From Pseudomonadota bacterium (GTDB taxonomy: Bacteria; Chloroflexota; UBA5177), in contig JAJPIP010000035.1 of NCBI GenBank assembly GCA_021324655.1, positions 1 to 64,000 of the forward strand: 64,000 nt of DNA, in the 5' to 3' direction. The notes beneath the pieces were generated by a model, which searched no databases, was not told where the DNA came from, and saw only the letters and a list, made by a program, of their open reading frames with translations. Positions within the stretch are counted from its first letter, which is position 1. Each line of letters begins with the position of its first letter. Below are positions 6,426 to 13,421 of this stretch, one piece after another. Made by a program: the position numbers and the translations under genes.

Positions 6426-8027
6426 TCAGCTTGGCCCGGGCAGCGCGCCCGTGTTCCCACATTGATTGGAGGCCGTTCCGTGAGGCACGGCCAGTGGACC
6501 CCACTGCACGAAGCAGAGGAACGAGTATTCCTTCGGGGCGTAGGCGAGACCGGTCCAGCTGGTGCCCAATAGGGCGTAGCTGTCTTCCGTGTTGAGCGCC
6601 CAGTAGGTGAAATTGAGGTTGCTCACGGCATAGCCGGAGCTGTTGGTGGAGGTCGGGCTCTCGCTGCTCTGAATGAAGTTGATCAGGTCGGTAAACCACT
6701 GCCCCTGCGAGCCGGCGCCCGAGGTGTCGACAGCGCTGCTGGTGTTCCCGGTCCCGAACTCGCCGATCCACACGGGTGCCTGGGTATAGGCCGTCGCTCC
6801 CGTGTTGCTCCAGGGGTAGCTGCTGTGTCCAGGCCAGACCGGGTTGATGCCGCCGGAGAGGTTGAGATAGGCCCAGTGGTTCACCCAGAGATCGGAGAGA
6901 CTGGAGGCGGAGCAGCCCTTGGTGTAGCACGTGCTGCTGTTGAACCAGGACTGCGCGTACTCGGCCGGACCGTAGTCATGGGCGGAGTACACGAGCTGAT
7001 TGGAGACCGCGGGACCGAGACTGGAGGCGCTGCCCCCAGCGTTGAAGACAACGGGAGCGCCGGGATTGCCGGCATTGCCGTTGACGCCCTGCAGCTGGCC
7101 GCCCCACCAGTAGTAGTCGTAGGGACCGCCGCCGGCGGTCCCGGAGGCCGTGGGGTACTGGCTGATGCCCTCGACGAAGATCAGCGGATAGCTCCAGCCG
7201 TGGCTGGAGGCATCGCCGAGGATGGAGTCACCGGCGCGCTCGGCGGCCAGGCGCCAGTCGACACAGGTGCTACTGGAGGCGCAGGCCGGCGCGAACGGAT
7301 TCGGATTGGGGTTGGAGGCCGGGGAGATGCCGTCGCCGGTGCCCCAGGTGGCGCCGGCCGTGTAGGCCGTCCGTGAGGGGGTGTGCGGCTCATTGCGCAG
7401 GTCGTACCCGATCACGGTCGGGTAGCCGTCGGAGGCCGTGTCGTTCACCGTCACGGTGTCGGTTGAGCCCTGCGTCATCTGCTGGCCATGGACCCAGCGC
7501 TGCATATTCACCCAGTCGTTGATCCAGCTTTGCTCGGAGTAGCTGGAGGTGTACCAGAGGCCGTTCCCCTCCGCCGAGTTGCCCGCCTCGGACCGATGGT
7601 TATCCAGGATCACGTGGAGGCCGATGGAGCCGGCATAGTTGATGATGAGCGCCAGGATGTCGCGGGAGTGCTTGCCCTTGCAGGCCGAGCAGGCGCTGAT
7701 GGTGTTCGAGCCGGGCGTCGGATCCGACTCCCACATCTGGTTGGAGAACGGGATCCGGATCGTGTTGTACCCGTCTTGCTTGACCTCATTCAGGATGTAC
7801 GTATAGTCCTGGCAGCACATCCCGTGCGCCACGTACGACTTGGTTTCGAAGCCATACCAGTTGATGCCGGTGATCAAGTAGGGTGTCCCGGCCGGAGTCA
7901 GAATTTGGGTTCCGCTGGTGGTCCACCCGCCGGCGGCGGCCACGCCGGATGGCGGAAATGCTCGTGAGATGCTCAGAACCGACAGGGCAAAGCAGAGAGA
8001 GACCAGCACACGAGCAATCCGAGACAT
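6426..8027 (-). CDS. Secreted cellulase / endoglucanase, glycoside hydrolase family 5
   Basis: The track start (8060) is replaced by the ATG at 8027, which has GGGAGGAAGCT just upstream; this gives 533 residues with a signal peptide (VLVSLCFALSVLSISRAFPPSGVAAAG). The catalytic domain has the GH5 landmarks: RIPFSNQMW, LHVILDNHR, acid/base Glu in YDLRNEPH (E213) and the nucleophile in VWIGEFGTG (E423). GH5 enzymes hydrolyse beta-1,4-glucans with retention of configuration. No carbohydrate-binding module is visible; cysteines (CC71-72, C112/C115, C249/C255, C367/C372) may form disulfides. Upstream lies the CCCTA element shared with the sensor-kinase operon. Confidence 0.92.
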   Translation of the reverse strand: MSRIARVLVSLCFALSVLSISRAFPPSGVAAAGGWTTSGTQILTPAGTPYLITGINWYGFETKSYVAHGMCCQDYTYILNEVKQDGYNTIRIPFSNQMWESDPTPGSNTISACSACKGKHSRDILALIINYAGSIGLHVILDNHRSEAGNSAEGNGLWYTSSYSEQSWINDWVNMQRWVHGQQMTQGSTDTVTVNDTASDGYPTVIGYDLRNEPHTPSRTAYTAGATWGTGDGISPASNPNPNPFAPACASSSTCVDWRLAAERAGDSILGDASSHGWSYPLIFVEGISQYPTASGTAGGGPYDYYWWGGQLQGVNGNAGNPGAPVVFNAGGSASSLGPAVSNQLVYSAHDYGPAEYAQSWFNSSTCYTKGCSASSLSDLWVNHWAYLNLSGGINPVWPGHSSYPWSNTGATAYTQAPVWIGEFGTGNTSSAVDTSGAGSQGQWFTDLINFIQSSESPTSTNSSGYAVSNLNFTYWALNTEDSYALLGTSWTGLAYAPKEYSFLCFVQWGPLAVPHGTASNQCGNTGALPGPS

Positions 8028-8107
8028 AGCTTCCTCCCACAGTGACCGTTGTGACGTCAAGAACGTGATCCCTACAATCCACTCTATGTCCCGGCTCGTG
8101 GCCTGCC

Positions 8108-8139
8108 TATAGGGTCAAGACCCTAATTCTGTCTAGGGC
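8108..8139 (-). promoter_or_regulatory. Shared regulatory element, copy 2, upstream of cellulase
   Basis: TATAGGGTCAAGACCCTA-ATTCT-GTCTAGGGC, nearly identical to 6371-6403. It ends about 80 bp before the cellulase start codon on the minus strand. Probably an operator or activator site; the cognate regulator is unknown, a NarL/LuxR-type regulator paired with the adjacent kinase being the obvious guess. Confidence 0.6.
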
Positions 8140-8164
8140 ATCGCCCAGGCCTGTTCTCGCCACC

Positions 8165-8335
8165 GTGCCTGTCTTCTCGCCCGGTCACTCTTCCCTGCCG
8201 CTCATTCATGAGGAGAGCGAAGGCCCCGCTGCGGAACCCTCGCTCCCCTCACGACCGGAGACGGCGTTCGAGAGCGTCATGGCCACCGACCCGATCGCGC
8301 CGGACGCGGCGGTCACGGCCGCACGCGACCGGTAG
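8165..8335 (+). CDS. Possible 56-residue ORF, divergent from cellulase
   Basis: A GTG-started frame (MPVFSPGHSSLPLIHEESEGPAAEPSLPSRPETAFESVMATDPIAPDAAVTAARDR) has codon use like the surrounding genes, but there is no ribosome binding site and no recognisable domain. It may be a genuine small protein or chance. The rest of 8140-8405 shows nothing else. Confidence 0.2.
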   Translation: MPVFSPGHSSLPLIHEESEGPAAEPSLPSRPETAFESVMATDPIAPDAAVTAARDR

Positions 8336-8405
8336 CGAGACTGGAGATCCCCCGACCGAATCTGTGATAGCGGCGTGCGCCCCCAGTGATCCCCGGGCTA
8401 CCAGG

Positions 8406-8751
8406 GAGGGGCGGCCTCCCGCCGTATCGGCTTGAGTGGGGCCACCATCCTGTGGTCGTGGCGGCCCCGTGGCGTCTTGGCATCAGAGGGGCCACTATCC
8501 ACCTGCCGGGGCCGCCTCCTACCGTATTGGCATTAGAAGGGCCACCATGCCCGGTAGGGGCCGGCTCCTACCCTACCGGGTCAAACGGGTCAACACCCTC
8601 TGGCCGGGCTCGGCCACGATCAGGCGCGGCGTGGGACCAGCCAACACCCGCTGGTTGGGGCCGACTCCTGCCGCATTGGTGTCAGGTAGGCCACAACCCT
8701 CCGGTCGCGGCCGGCTCCTGCCACGCCGGGTCGGATAGGCCACCCTGCCTG
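8406..8751 (+). repeat. Composite repeat A, left array of ~50-bp degenerate tandem units
   Basis: About seven successive units of roughly 48-52 bp following the pattern GGGGCCGgCTCCTgCCGta..., then ...GGcaTcAGa.gGGCCACCATcC...GGTc. Individual units diverge by 20-40 percent, but the start (GGGGCCG-CTCC) and the GGCCACCAT block recur. Same orientation and unit type as the array at 18557-18904. No coding potential is credible; track ORFs here are artefacts of the repeat. Confidence 0.75.
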
Positions 8752-8895
8752 GTAGGGGCCGGCTCCTGCCGTGCCCGCCTTCTCCCTCGTGCCAATCCCT
8801 CTCGAGGATTCCCGCCCTCTGTCTTCCGCACGTCGGCCAATCCCACCATGAGGGAACGAGGGGCCAGGGCGGGCACGGCAGGAGCCGGCCCCTAC
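8752..8895. repeat. 144-bp core element A with perfect 28-bp terminal inverted repeats
   Basis: The left end GTAGGGGCCGGCTCCTGCCG... (8752-8779) is an exact inverted copy of the right end (8868-8895), enclosing 88 bp. The loop has a second complementary pair (CCCTCGT and ACGAGGG). The same 144-bp unit recurs at 18905-19048 with about ten differences. This is MITE-like or a long RNA hairpin; no target-site duplication could be assigned. Confidence 0.8.
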
Positions 8896-9044
8896 GGCAT
8901 GTCGTTGGGAAGGCACTGGTTGTGGCGCCGTGAGAGGATCGGCGGGACGGGCGAGGCAGGAGGCGGCCCGGCATATCGTCATGATGCCAATAACCGTGTG
9001 CGCCGTGAGACGATTGTTGGGGAGGGTGCGGCAAGAGGCGGCCC
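8896..9044 (-). repeat. Composite repeat A, right array
   Basis: Two units containing ATGCCAATAACCGTG-GCGCCGTGAGACGATTGTTGGG and ending GGCAGGAGGCGGCCC or GGCAAGAGGCGGCCCCTACC. The unit ends are the reverse complement of the left-array unit starts, so the locus is roughly mirror-symmetric around the 144-bp core. The matching array in copy B is 19049-19266. Confidence 0.65.
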
Positions 9045-10017
9045 CTACCGGTCCCATGCGCTCGCCCCGCCGCCCTGGAGTGACGCTTCCACCTCCTGCC
9101 AGGTCGGCAGAGCCGGCATCGCGCCCAGCCGGGTGCAGGCGAGGGCGCCGGCGGTGCAGGCGATACGGACGGCGTCGGCGACATCCCCGAGTGACAGGCG
9201 GCTCAGATCAGTACCGGCGCGGCGCGCGATGCAGAAAAGGAGCGCCGCCATAAAGGCGTCGCCGGCGCCGGTGGTCTCGATCACCTCGACCCGTGGTGAC
9301 GGCGCCGACCCGGTTTCTCCCCGAAAGCGCCAGATCGCTCCCCGCTCGCCCTGCGTGATCACGACCAGTGGCGGGGCCGACAGCGCCTCCAGTGACCGCC
9401 GCACATCCTCCTCGCCGGTCAGCAGCCGCGCCTCGTCCTCGCTGACCTTCAGAATGTCTGCCTCCAGTAAAGGCGCGATCACCCGCCGCGCTGTGGCGAG
9501 ATCCGGCCAGCTGGAGAGGCGGAGATTGGGATCGGCGGCAATGGGAGTGCCGGCGGCGCGCGCCAGATCAATGGCGTGCAGGGTCGCCTCGCGGGCCGGC
9601 GAATCGAGGAACGGCATCGAGGTCACGTAGAGGATGGACGCCCGCCCGGGCAGGACGTCGGGGATGTCACCGGGACGGAGGGTGGCATCGGCGCCGCGGT
9701 AGAAGAGGAAGTCGGGAATCCCATCGATGCTGGGAGCCACGAAGGCGAGGGAAGTGCGGTCCGTCACGCGACGAACCGCGCCTGTCTCCACACCGTGTCC
9801 TCGCAGCGTCGCCAGGAGGGAGTCGCCGAAGGGGTCGTCGCCGACCGCGCTCACCAGGGCGGCTCGTCCGCCCAGTCGAGCGACCCCCGCGGCGACGTTG
9901 CCGGGAGCGCCGCCGGGGTACCGGAAGGAACTGCCGGGCGGAGGCGAGATCGCCGGCATCCGGCGCCACCATGTCCAGCAGCACCTCGCCGACGGCCACC
10001 ACATCGAGGTCACGCAT
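9045..10017 (-). pseudogene. PfkB-family sugar kinase, apparent frameshift near the 5' end
   Basis: The C-terminal 290 residues (from YPGGAPGNVAAGVARLGG through IETTGAGDAFMAALLF) are a normal PfkB/ribokinase fold, with the GAGD catalytic motif and ADPNLR. The expected N-terminus MRDLDVVAVGEVLLDMVAPDAGDLASARQF is encoded from an ATG at 10017 but in another frame; removing one base in TTCCTTCC (about 9923-9932) would join them as ARQFFRYPGG. The track ORF from 10013 reads the wrong frame (MTSMWWPSARCC). Either a true inactivating mutation or a sequencing error. An intact enzyme would phosphorylate fructose or a related sugar. Confidence 0.8.
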
Positions 10018-10049
10018 GGATCATCCGGCGCTGTGAGACGGCAGGCATG

Positions 10050-10247
10050 CTAGGGCGGGCTGCGCTCCTCTTCGGTCTCCCCAAATCCGGGGTTCACGCT
10101 CGGCGGCAGCGGGTCACCAAAGCGGTCAAACGTGGGCGTCTTGGGGCGCCGGCCGCCCGGAAGGCGCAAGAGCGCGTAGACGTACAGCAGGAAAAAGAAG
10201 ACGGAGAGGACCGACGCCACCGCGATCACGATTTCAACGATCGTCAT
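10050..10247 (-). CDS. Small single-helix membrane protein, last gene of Nramp operon
   Basis: The long track ORF (10050-10607) is mostly antisense artefact; the real gene starts at the ATG at 10247, which overlaps the TGA of the upstream PRC gene (ATGA). The 65-residue product MTIVEIVIAVASVLSVFFFLLYVYALLRLPGGRRPKTPTF has one N-terminal membrane helix and a charged, Pro-rich cytoplasmic tail (FGDPLPPSVNPGFGETEEERSPP). It belongs to the transporter operon by overlap. Function unknown; an accessory subunit is possible. Confidence 0.75.
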   Translation of the reverse strand: MTIVEIVIAVASVLSVFFFLLYVYALLRLPGGRRPKTPTFDRFGDPLPPSVNPGFGETEEERSPP

Positions 10248-10522
10248 CCTGAGCCCTTCCTCGATCCCCGAATCGTGATGTCGGGCGCGAGGGAGACGAT
10301 GTCGTCCCAGGGGATGCGCTGTCCGTGCTCTCGCTCCGACCAGCCGAAGCGGGTAATCCAGCTCCGCGCCCCTATCAGGAGGCTCTCGACCCGTAGCTCG
10401 TCCCCGGCTCGCGCCACGGCGAGATCGTACACGCGACCCAGGTCGTGGCCGTCGGCGTCGCGGACCTTTCGTCCGATGAGCTCCTGGGCGCGGATTATCC
10501 GGTCCTGAGACGAGTGGGTCAT
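10244..10522 (-). CDS. PRC-barrel domain protein
   Basis: ATG at 10522 overlaps the previous gene's stop (ATGA), so it is preferred to the track start at 10534. The 92 residues begin MTHSSQDRIIRAQELIGRKVRDADGHDLGRVYDLAVARAGDELRVESLLIG. RAQELIGRKVRDADGHDLGRVYDL is the classical PRC-barrel opening, seen in RimM and photosynthetic reaction-centre H subunits. Single PRC-barrels mediate protein-protein contact and are found fused or linked to divalent-cation transporters of the MgtE and Nramp groups. Lies between a second PRC-like gene and a small membrane gene. Confidence 0.85.
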   Translation of the reverse strand: MTHSSQDRIIRAQELIGRKVRDADGHDLGRVYDLAVARAGDELRVESLLIGARSWITRFGWSEREHGQRIPWDDIVSLAPDITIRGSRKGSG

Positions 10523-10884
10523 CGTCGGGACCACGGCAGGGGTGAGATGAAACGGTCCCAGAGCGCCTCTTCGGTGTGGGTGGCACCGACCTGGTGTCGA
10601 TCGACATCGACCTTCACCACCACGTCGATGCTCATCACCTTCTCCCAGGGGATCTCGATGGGTTGGTCCGCCGCGCTTCCCAGCAGGCGTTCCTCAATCC
10701 ACCGGCCGAGCCGGGCCAGGAACGACGGCAGCATGGGAGAGAGGGAGCCCGGTCCCATGACGATCGCCCGCACGACCGCGGCGCCATCCGGCCGTAGCTC
10801 GAGCAGAATATCATCCACTTTGCCCATCTTGTCTCCATCGCAGTCATCCAGTTCCTTGTCCATCACGTCACGGAAGAGATTCAT
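10519..10884 (-). CDS. PRC-barrel-like protein associated with Nramp transporter
   Basis: The track start (10932) extends into the transporter gene; ATG at 10884 is preceded by GGAGGTGG inside the transporter's last codons and gives 121 residues: MNLFRDVMDKELDDCDGDKMGKVDDILLELRPDGAAVVRAIVMGPGSL. The KELDDCDGDKMGKVDDILLEL segment is PRC-barrel-like, and the C-terminal PIEIPWEKVMSIDVVVKVDVDR forms the closing strand. One base separates it from the transporter stop. Probably a cytosolic regulatory or scaffolding partner of the transporter. Confidence 0.8.
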   Translation of the reverse strand: MNLFRDVMDKELDDCDGDKMGKVDDILLELRPDGAAVVRAIVMGPGSLSPMLPSFLARLGRWIEERLLGSAADQPIEIPWEKVMSIDVVVKVDVDRHQVGATHTEEALWDRFISPLPWSRR

Positions 10885-10885
10885 C

Positions 10886-12118
10886 TCATCCACCTCCGCC
10901 GCCGCTGAGAATGAAGAGCGGAATGGTCGCAATCGTCACGATCGTGAGGATGATCAGAAAGAATCCGCTGGAGATGTTGGCCAGGAAACCGTTCCGCATA
11001 TCTCCCATATACACCTCATCGTTGGCGACGATGAGCAAGGGGATGAAAGTGAAGGGGAGGGAGAAGGCGGCCAGAGCCGTGGTGTAGATCGTGAGCTGGA
11101 TGGGATCGACCCCGGTGAGTCCAATGATCACCGCCACGAGGATCGCGACGAGGTAGGTGAAGACAAAAGCCGGCGCCTGCCGTGGGTTATGTTCCTGGCC
11201 CCAATCCCAACCGAAGAACTGGGCGATGCTGTACCCGGTGCTGAGGGACGCCTCGAGGGCTGCGCCGCCGGTATCGGCGAAGGCGCCGAAGGCAAAGACG
11301 GCAAGTCCGCCGATGCCGAGGGCGGACACCACGGGAACCGGAATGCTGCCGAAGCTCGCCGACTTCAACCCGTGCAGGAAGAACGTCTGCGCGGCCACCA
11401 CCATCATGCTGATCACGATCAGCGACCCGAATGTGAAGCCGATAATCGTGGTCATGCGGTTGGTGACGAAGTCCTTGCCCGTCCACTCCTCCTCGATGGC
11501 TCCCGATGAATAGAAGTAGATCTCGTAGGGGGTCATGAAGGCGCCGATCAGGCTGACCGCGGAGAAGGCATAGGCGGAGAGGCCCGTGCCGCCGGGAATG
11601 CTGGGGATGATGAGCTGGCGGCCGACCTCCGACCATGGCGGATTCATTTTGACGGCGGCGACAACGAAGATGAGAATCCCCAGACCGAGGAGCGAGGCAC
11701 CGTTCTCAATGAGTTTGAATGAGGAGAACCAGAGGATGCCGGCAATGAGGAGAGCCGTCACCGGCAGCCACCAGAGGTAGCTGATGCCGGTGACGATCTG
11801 CAGGACGAGCGCCATGCCCGAGATTTCGATGACGATGGTCAGGACGTTGACCAGCGTGGCCACGACCATGGAGATCGACGCGATGCGCCAGCCGAGCCGC
11901 TCCCGGATCACGTCGATCAGGGTGCGGCCCGACGTGATGGCGACGCGGCCGGCCATCTCCGCGTAGACCATGATCCCGAGCACGCCGACGACGACGGTCC
12001 AGAGCAAGGCAAAGTGGTACTGCGCGCCCGCCTGGGAGCAGGTCACGAGCTCGCCCATATCGACGAATCCGCCGATCGCCGTAATGATGCCCAGTGTCAG
12101 ACTGCCTATCCGCCCCAT
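10886..12118 (-). CDS. Nramp/SLC11-type metal transporter with non-canonical metal-site motifs
   Basis: 410 residues and about 11 predicted membrane helices. TM1 reads ITAIGGFVDMGELVTCSQAGAQY, aligning with the Nramp DPGN motif as D20-M-G-E23. TM6 reads LIGAFMTPYEIYFYSS, where canonical Nramps have MPH; the metal-binding Met is Thr196 and His is Tyr198. Loss of the Met and Asn ligands has been described for Nramp-related magnesium and aluminium transporters, so a hard ion such as Mg2+ is more likely than Mn2+ or Fe2+. Heads an operon with two PRC-barrel-like proteins and a small membrane protein. Confidence 0.85.
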   Translation of the reverse strand: MGRIGSLTLGIITAIGGFVDMGELVTCSQAGAQYHFALLWTVVVGVLGIMVYAEMAGRVAITSGRTLIDVIRERLGWRIASISMVVATLVNVLTIVIEISGMALVLQIVTGISYLWWLPVTALLIAGILWFSSFKLIENGASLLGLGILIFVVAAVKMNPPWSEVGRQLIIPSIPGGTGLSAYAFSAVSLIGAFMTPYEIYFYSSGAIEEEWTGKDFVTNRMTTIIGFTFGSLIVISMMVVAAQTFFLHGLKSASFGSIPVPVVSALGIGGLAVFAFGAFADTGGAALEASLSTGYSIAQFFGWDWGQEHNPRQAPAFVFTYLVAILVAVIIGLTGVDPIQLTIYTTALAAFSLPFTFIPLLIVANDEVYMGDMRNGFLANISSGFFLIILTIVTIATIPLFILSGGGGG

Positions 12119-12137
12119 AGGCTTGCCGCCGGACCTC

Positions 12138-12290
12138 CTAGGGAGTAGCGGTGGGCGTCGGCCGAGCGACCGCCGTCTGCTCCGCCTGAACCGTCGCCAC
12201 CTGCTGATGAACGCTGCTCTGGCCGGTCAGGCCGCTGAACACCCACAACCCGGCGACGACCACCAGCACAGCCACCAGGACCTTCCTCAC
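12138..12290 (-). CDS. Small membrane/secreted peptide upstream of Nramp
   Basis: Not in the ORF track. GTG at 12290 follows GGCGGA by 3 nt and encodes VRKVLVAVLVVVAGLWVFSGLTGQSSVHQQVATVQAEQTAVARPTPTATP, 50 residues: one membrane helix, then a Gln/Thr/Pro tail. The frame is also open upstream without a standard start. It ends 19 bp before the transporter start and is probably its operon leader or a small subunit. No homology recognised. Confidence 0.5.
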   Translation of the reverse strand: MRKVLVAVLVVVAGLWVFSGLTGQSSVHQQVATVQAEQTAVARPTPTATP

Positions 12291-12542
12291 ACGTCCGCCG
12301 TTAGCAGCTTTCAGGCCATCCCTAATGATGAACCTCTCCCTGCCCCTACGCCGGGTCGCGGGCCGGCCACAGTCCTGTATCTTCTGTTCCCGCGAGGGCC
12401 GGCCGATCCTTCTCGCCCCCCCTTCGGTGTTCGATCGAGCCGGCGCTGCCGTTATTTCTGCAACGGATGCTCGGTCCCGACTTCGAGACCAGGGGCACCG
12501 CGGTGGACGCGATGCGGCGGGAGAGCCACGCCGTCCAGCAAT

Positions 12543-12761
12543 TTACCCTTCGGCCGCCTTGCCCCCGGCGAGGTTGGCACGGATCTCGTCCGGCGTGAGT
12601 GGACCGCCGGCCTGCTCGACGAGATAGTCAGTCGCGGTGGAGAGCTGCCGGCAGACATGCAGCGGGATGGCGATGTCGTAGTCGGGGAATCTGAGGTGAA
12701 TCTGCACCTCATGCATATTGACGTCTACTTCCACCTGGTCGGGGACCTGGATGGATGTCAT
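12543..12761 (-). CDS. Small hypothetical protein (72 aa)
   Basis: ATG at 12761 is preceded by AAGGAGGGAG, an excellent ribosome binding site, which rejects the longer track start at 12917. The product MTSIQVPDQVEVDVNMHEVQIHLRFPDYDIAIPLHVCRQLSTATDYLVEQAGGPLTPDEIRANLAGGKAAEG has alternating beta pattern, then a helix, with one cysteine and no membrane segment. No family recognised. Codon use matches neighbours. The 250-bp stretch between it and 12290 has no convincing gene. Confidence 0.7.
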   Translation of the reverse strand: MTSIQVPDQVEVDVNMHEVQIHLRFPDYDIAIPLHVCRQLSTATDYLVEQAGGPLTPDEIRANLAGGKAAEG

Positions 12762-12817
12762 ACTATCTCCCTCCTTCACAGTCTGCCGGTGAGCCCGCAA
12801 GGGATATGCCATCCCTC

Positions 12818-13312
12818 TCACATGCCGGCCTCGTCCCGCTTCCGCCATTCCGGTGGCACCCGGATCGCCACCAGCCGCCCGCGTGCCCGCTCCTCCCCGT
12901 CGGAGACCAGCGAGCAAGTGAGCACCGTCTTCTTCCCTTTGCGCTCCTCGATCTGTGCCCGCAGCTCAAGCGGCTGATCCAGTGGCGTCGGCGCCAGATA
13001 GCCCACGTCGAGCCCGCCGGTGACGCACCAGATTCCCGGCTCGCTCGTCATCTCCCGCCCCTCTTCTCGATAGTGGTTGGCAATGGCCGTGCAGACACAG
13101 TGGCAATCGATGATAGTGGCGATGATGCCGCCATTGAGGATGTGCTCGGGCCCGGCGGCGAACCAGTCCCACGGCTGCCACCGGCAGACCGATTGCGCCC
13201 CGTCCCAGTAGCTCTTGATCTGCAGTCCGTGCTCATTGAGCGGTCCGCAGCCCCAGCAGTGGTTGCCCGGGATCTGGTCTTGAAAGGCGACGTGTGTCTC
13301 CTGAGGTGTCAC
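12818..13312 (-). CDS. PaaI/4HBT-type hotdog-fold thioesterase
   Basis: 164 residues. The opening NHCWGCGPLNEHGLQIKSY and the motif EHILNGGIIATIIDCHCVCTAIA (acyl-CoA thioesterase 'HxxxNGG..A..D' helix) are typical of the PaaI/4HBT superfamily; the sequence PTPLDQPLELRAQIEERKGKKTVLTCSL is the usual central beta-hairpin. Such enzymes hydrolyse acyl-CoA or aryl-CoA thioesters in the cytosol. The GTG start overlaps the stop of a 32-codon ORF (GTGA), so translation is coupled to it. Confidence 0.88.
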   Translation of the reverse strand: MTPQETHVAFQDQIPGNHCWGCGPLNEHGLQIKSYWDGAQSVCRWQPWDWFAAGPEHILNGGIIATIIDCHCVCTAIANHYREEGREMTSEPGIWCVTGGLDVGYLAPTPLDQPLELRAQIEERKGKKTVLTCSLVSDGEERARGRLVAIRVPPEWRKRDEAGM

Positions 13313-13407
13313 AGACCGGGCACTTCCTGCTCGATGATCTCGGCGGCCGCGCGCCGAATCTCGTCACGTTTGGCATATATGCGGCCGAGGGTCGGGGTCT
13401 CGCTCAC
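13309..13407 (-). CDS. 32-residue ORF resembling the N-terminal helix of MNT nucleotidyltransferases
   Basis: GTG at 13407 stands 6 nt after a TACTGT box and encodes VSETPTLGRIYAKRDEIRRAAAEIIEQEVPGL. TLGRIYAKRDEIRRAAAE resembles the start of the MntA protein in this same window (TLAQLRAHRDEILRIAAE), but the GSxxRG catalytic block never follows. Its stop overlaps the thioesterase start (GTGA). It may be a coupled leader peptide or a truncated gene. Confidence 0.45.
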   Translation of the reverse strand: MSETPTLGRIYAKRDEIRRAAAEIIEQEVPGL

Positions 13408-13413
13408 GCCACT

Positions 13414-13419
13414 ACAGTA
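13414..13419 (-). promoter_or_regulatory. -10 box (TACTGT) upstream of mini-ORF/thioesterase
   Basis: TACTGT on the minus strand, 6 nt before GTG 13407; matches the leaderless pattern seen elsewhere in the window. Confidence 0.45.
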
Positions 13420-13421
13420 CC

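Noticed and set aside
8573-9184. 203-residue minus-strand ORF over the repeat
   Set aside because: Sequence repeats (RLLPHP, RRSSHGA) are only the translation of the 50-bp units.
8386-9630. 414-residue plus-strand ORF and several overlapping long ORFs
   Set aside because: They run through degenerate repeat A and the antisense PfkB gene; the protein is Arg/Pro/Gly-rich without any domain.
12426-12543. Plus-strand frame FLQRMLGPDFETRGTAVDAMRRESHAVQQF
   Set aside because: Protein-like codon use, but no start codon with a ribosome site and it runs into a convergent gene; could be a relic, not supportable.
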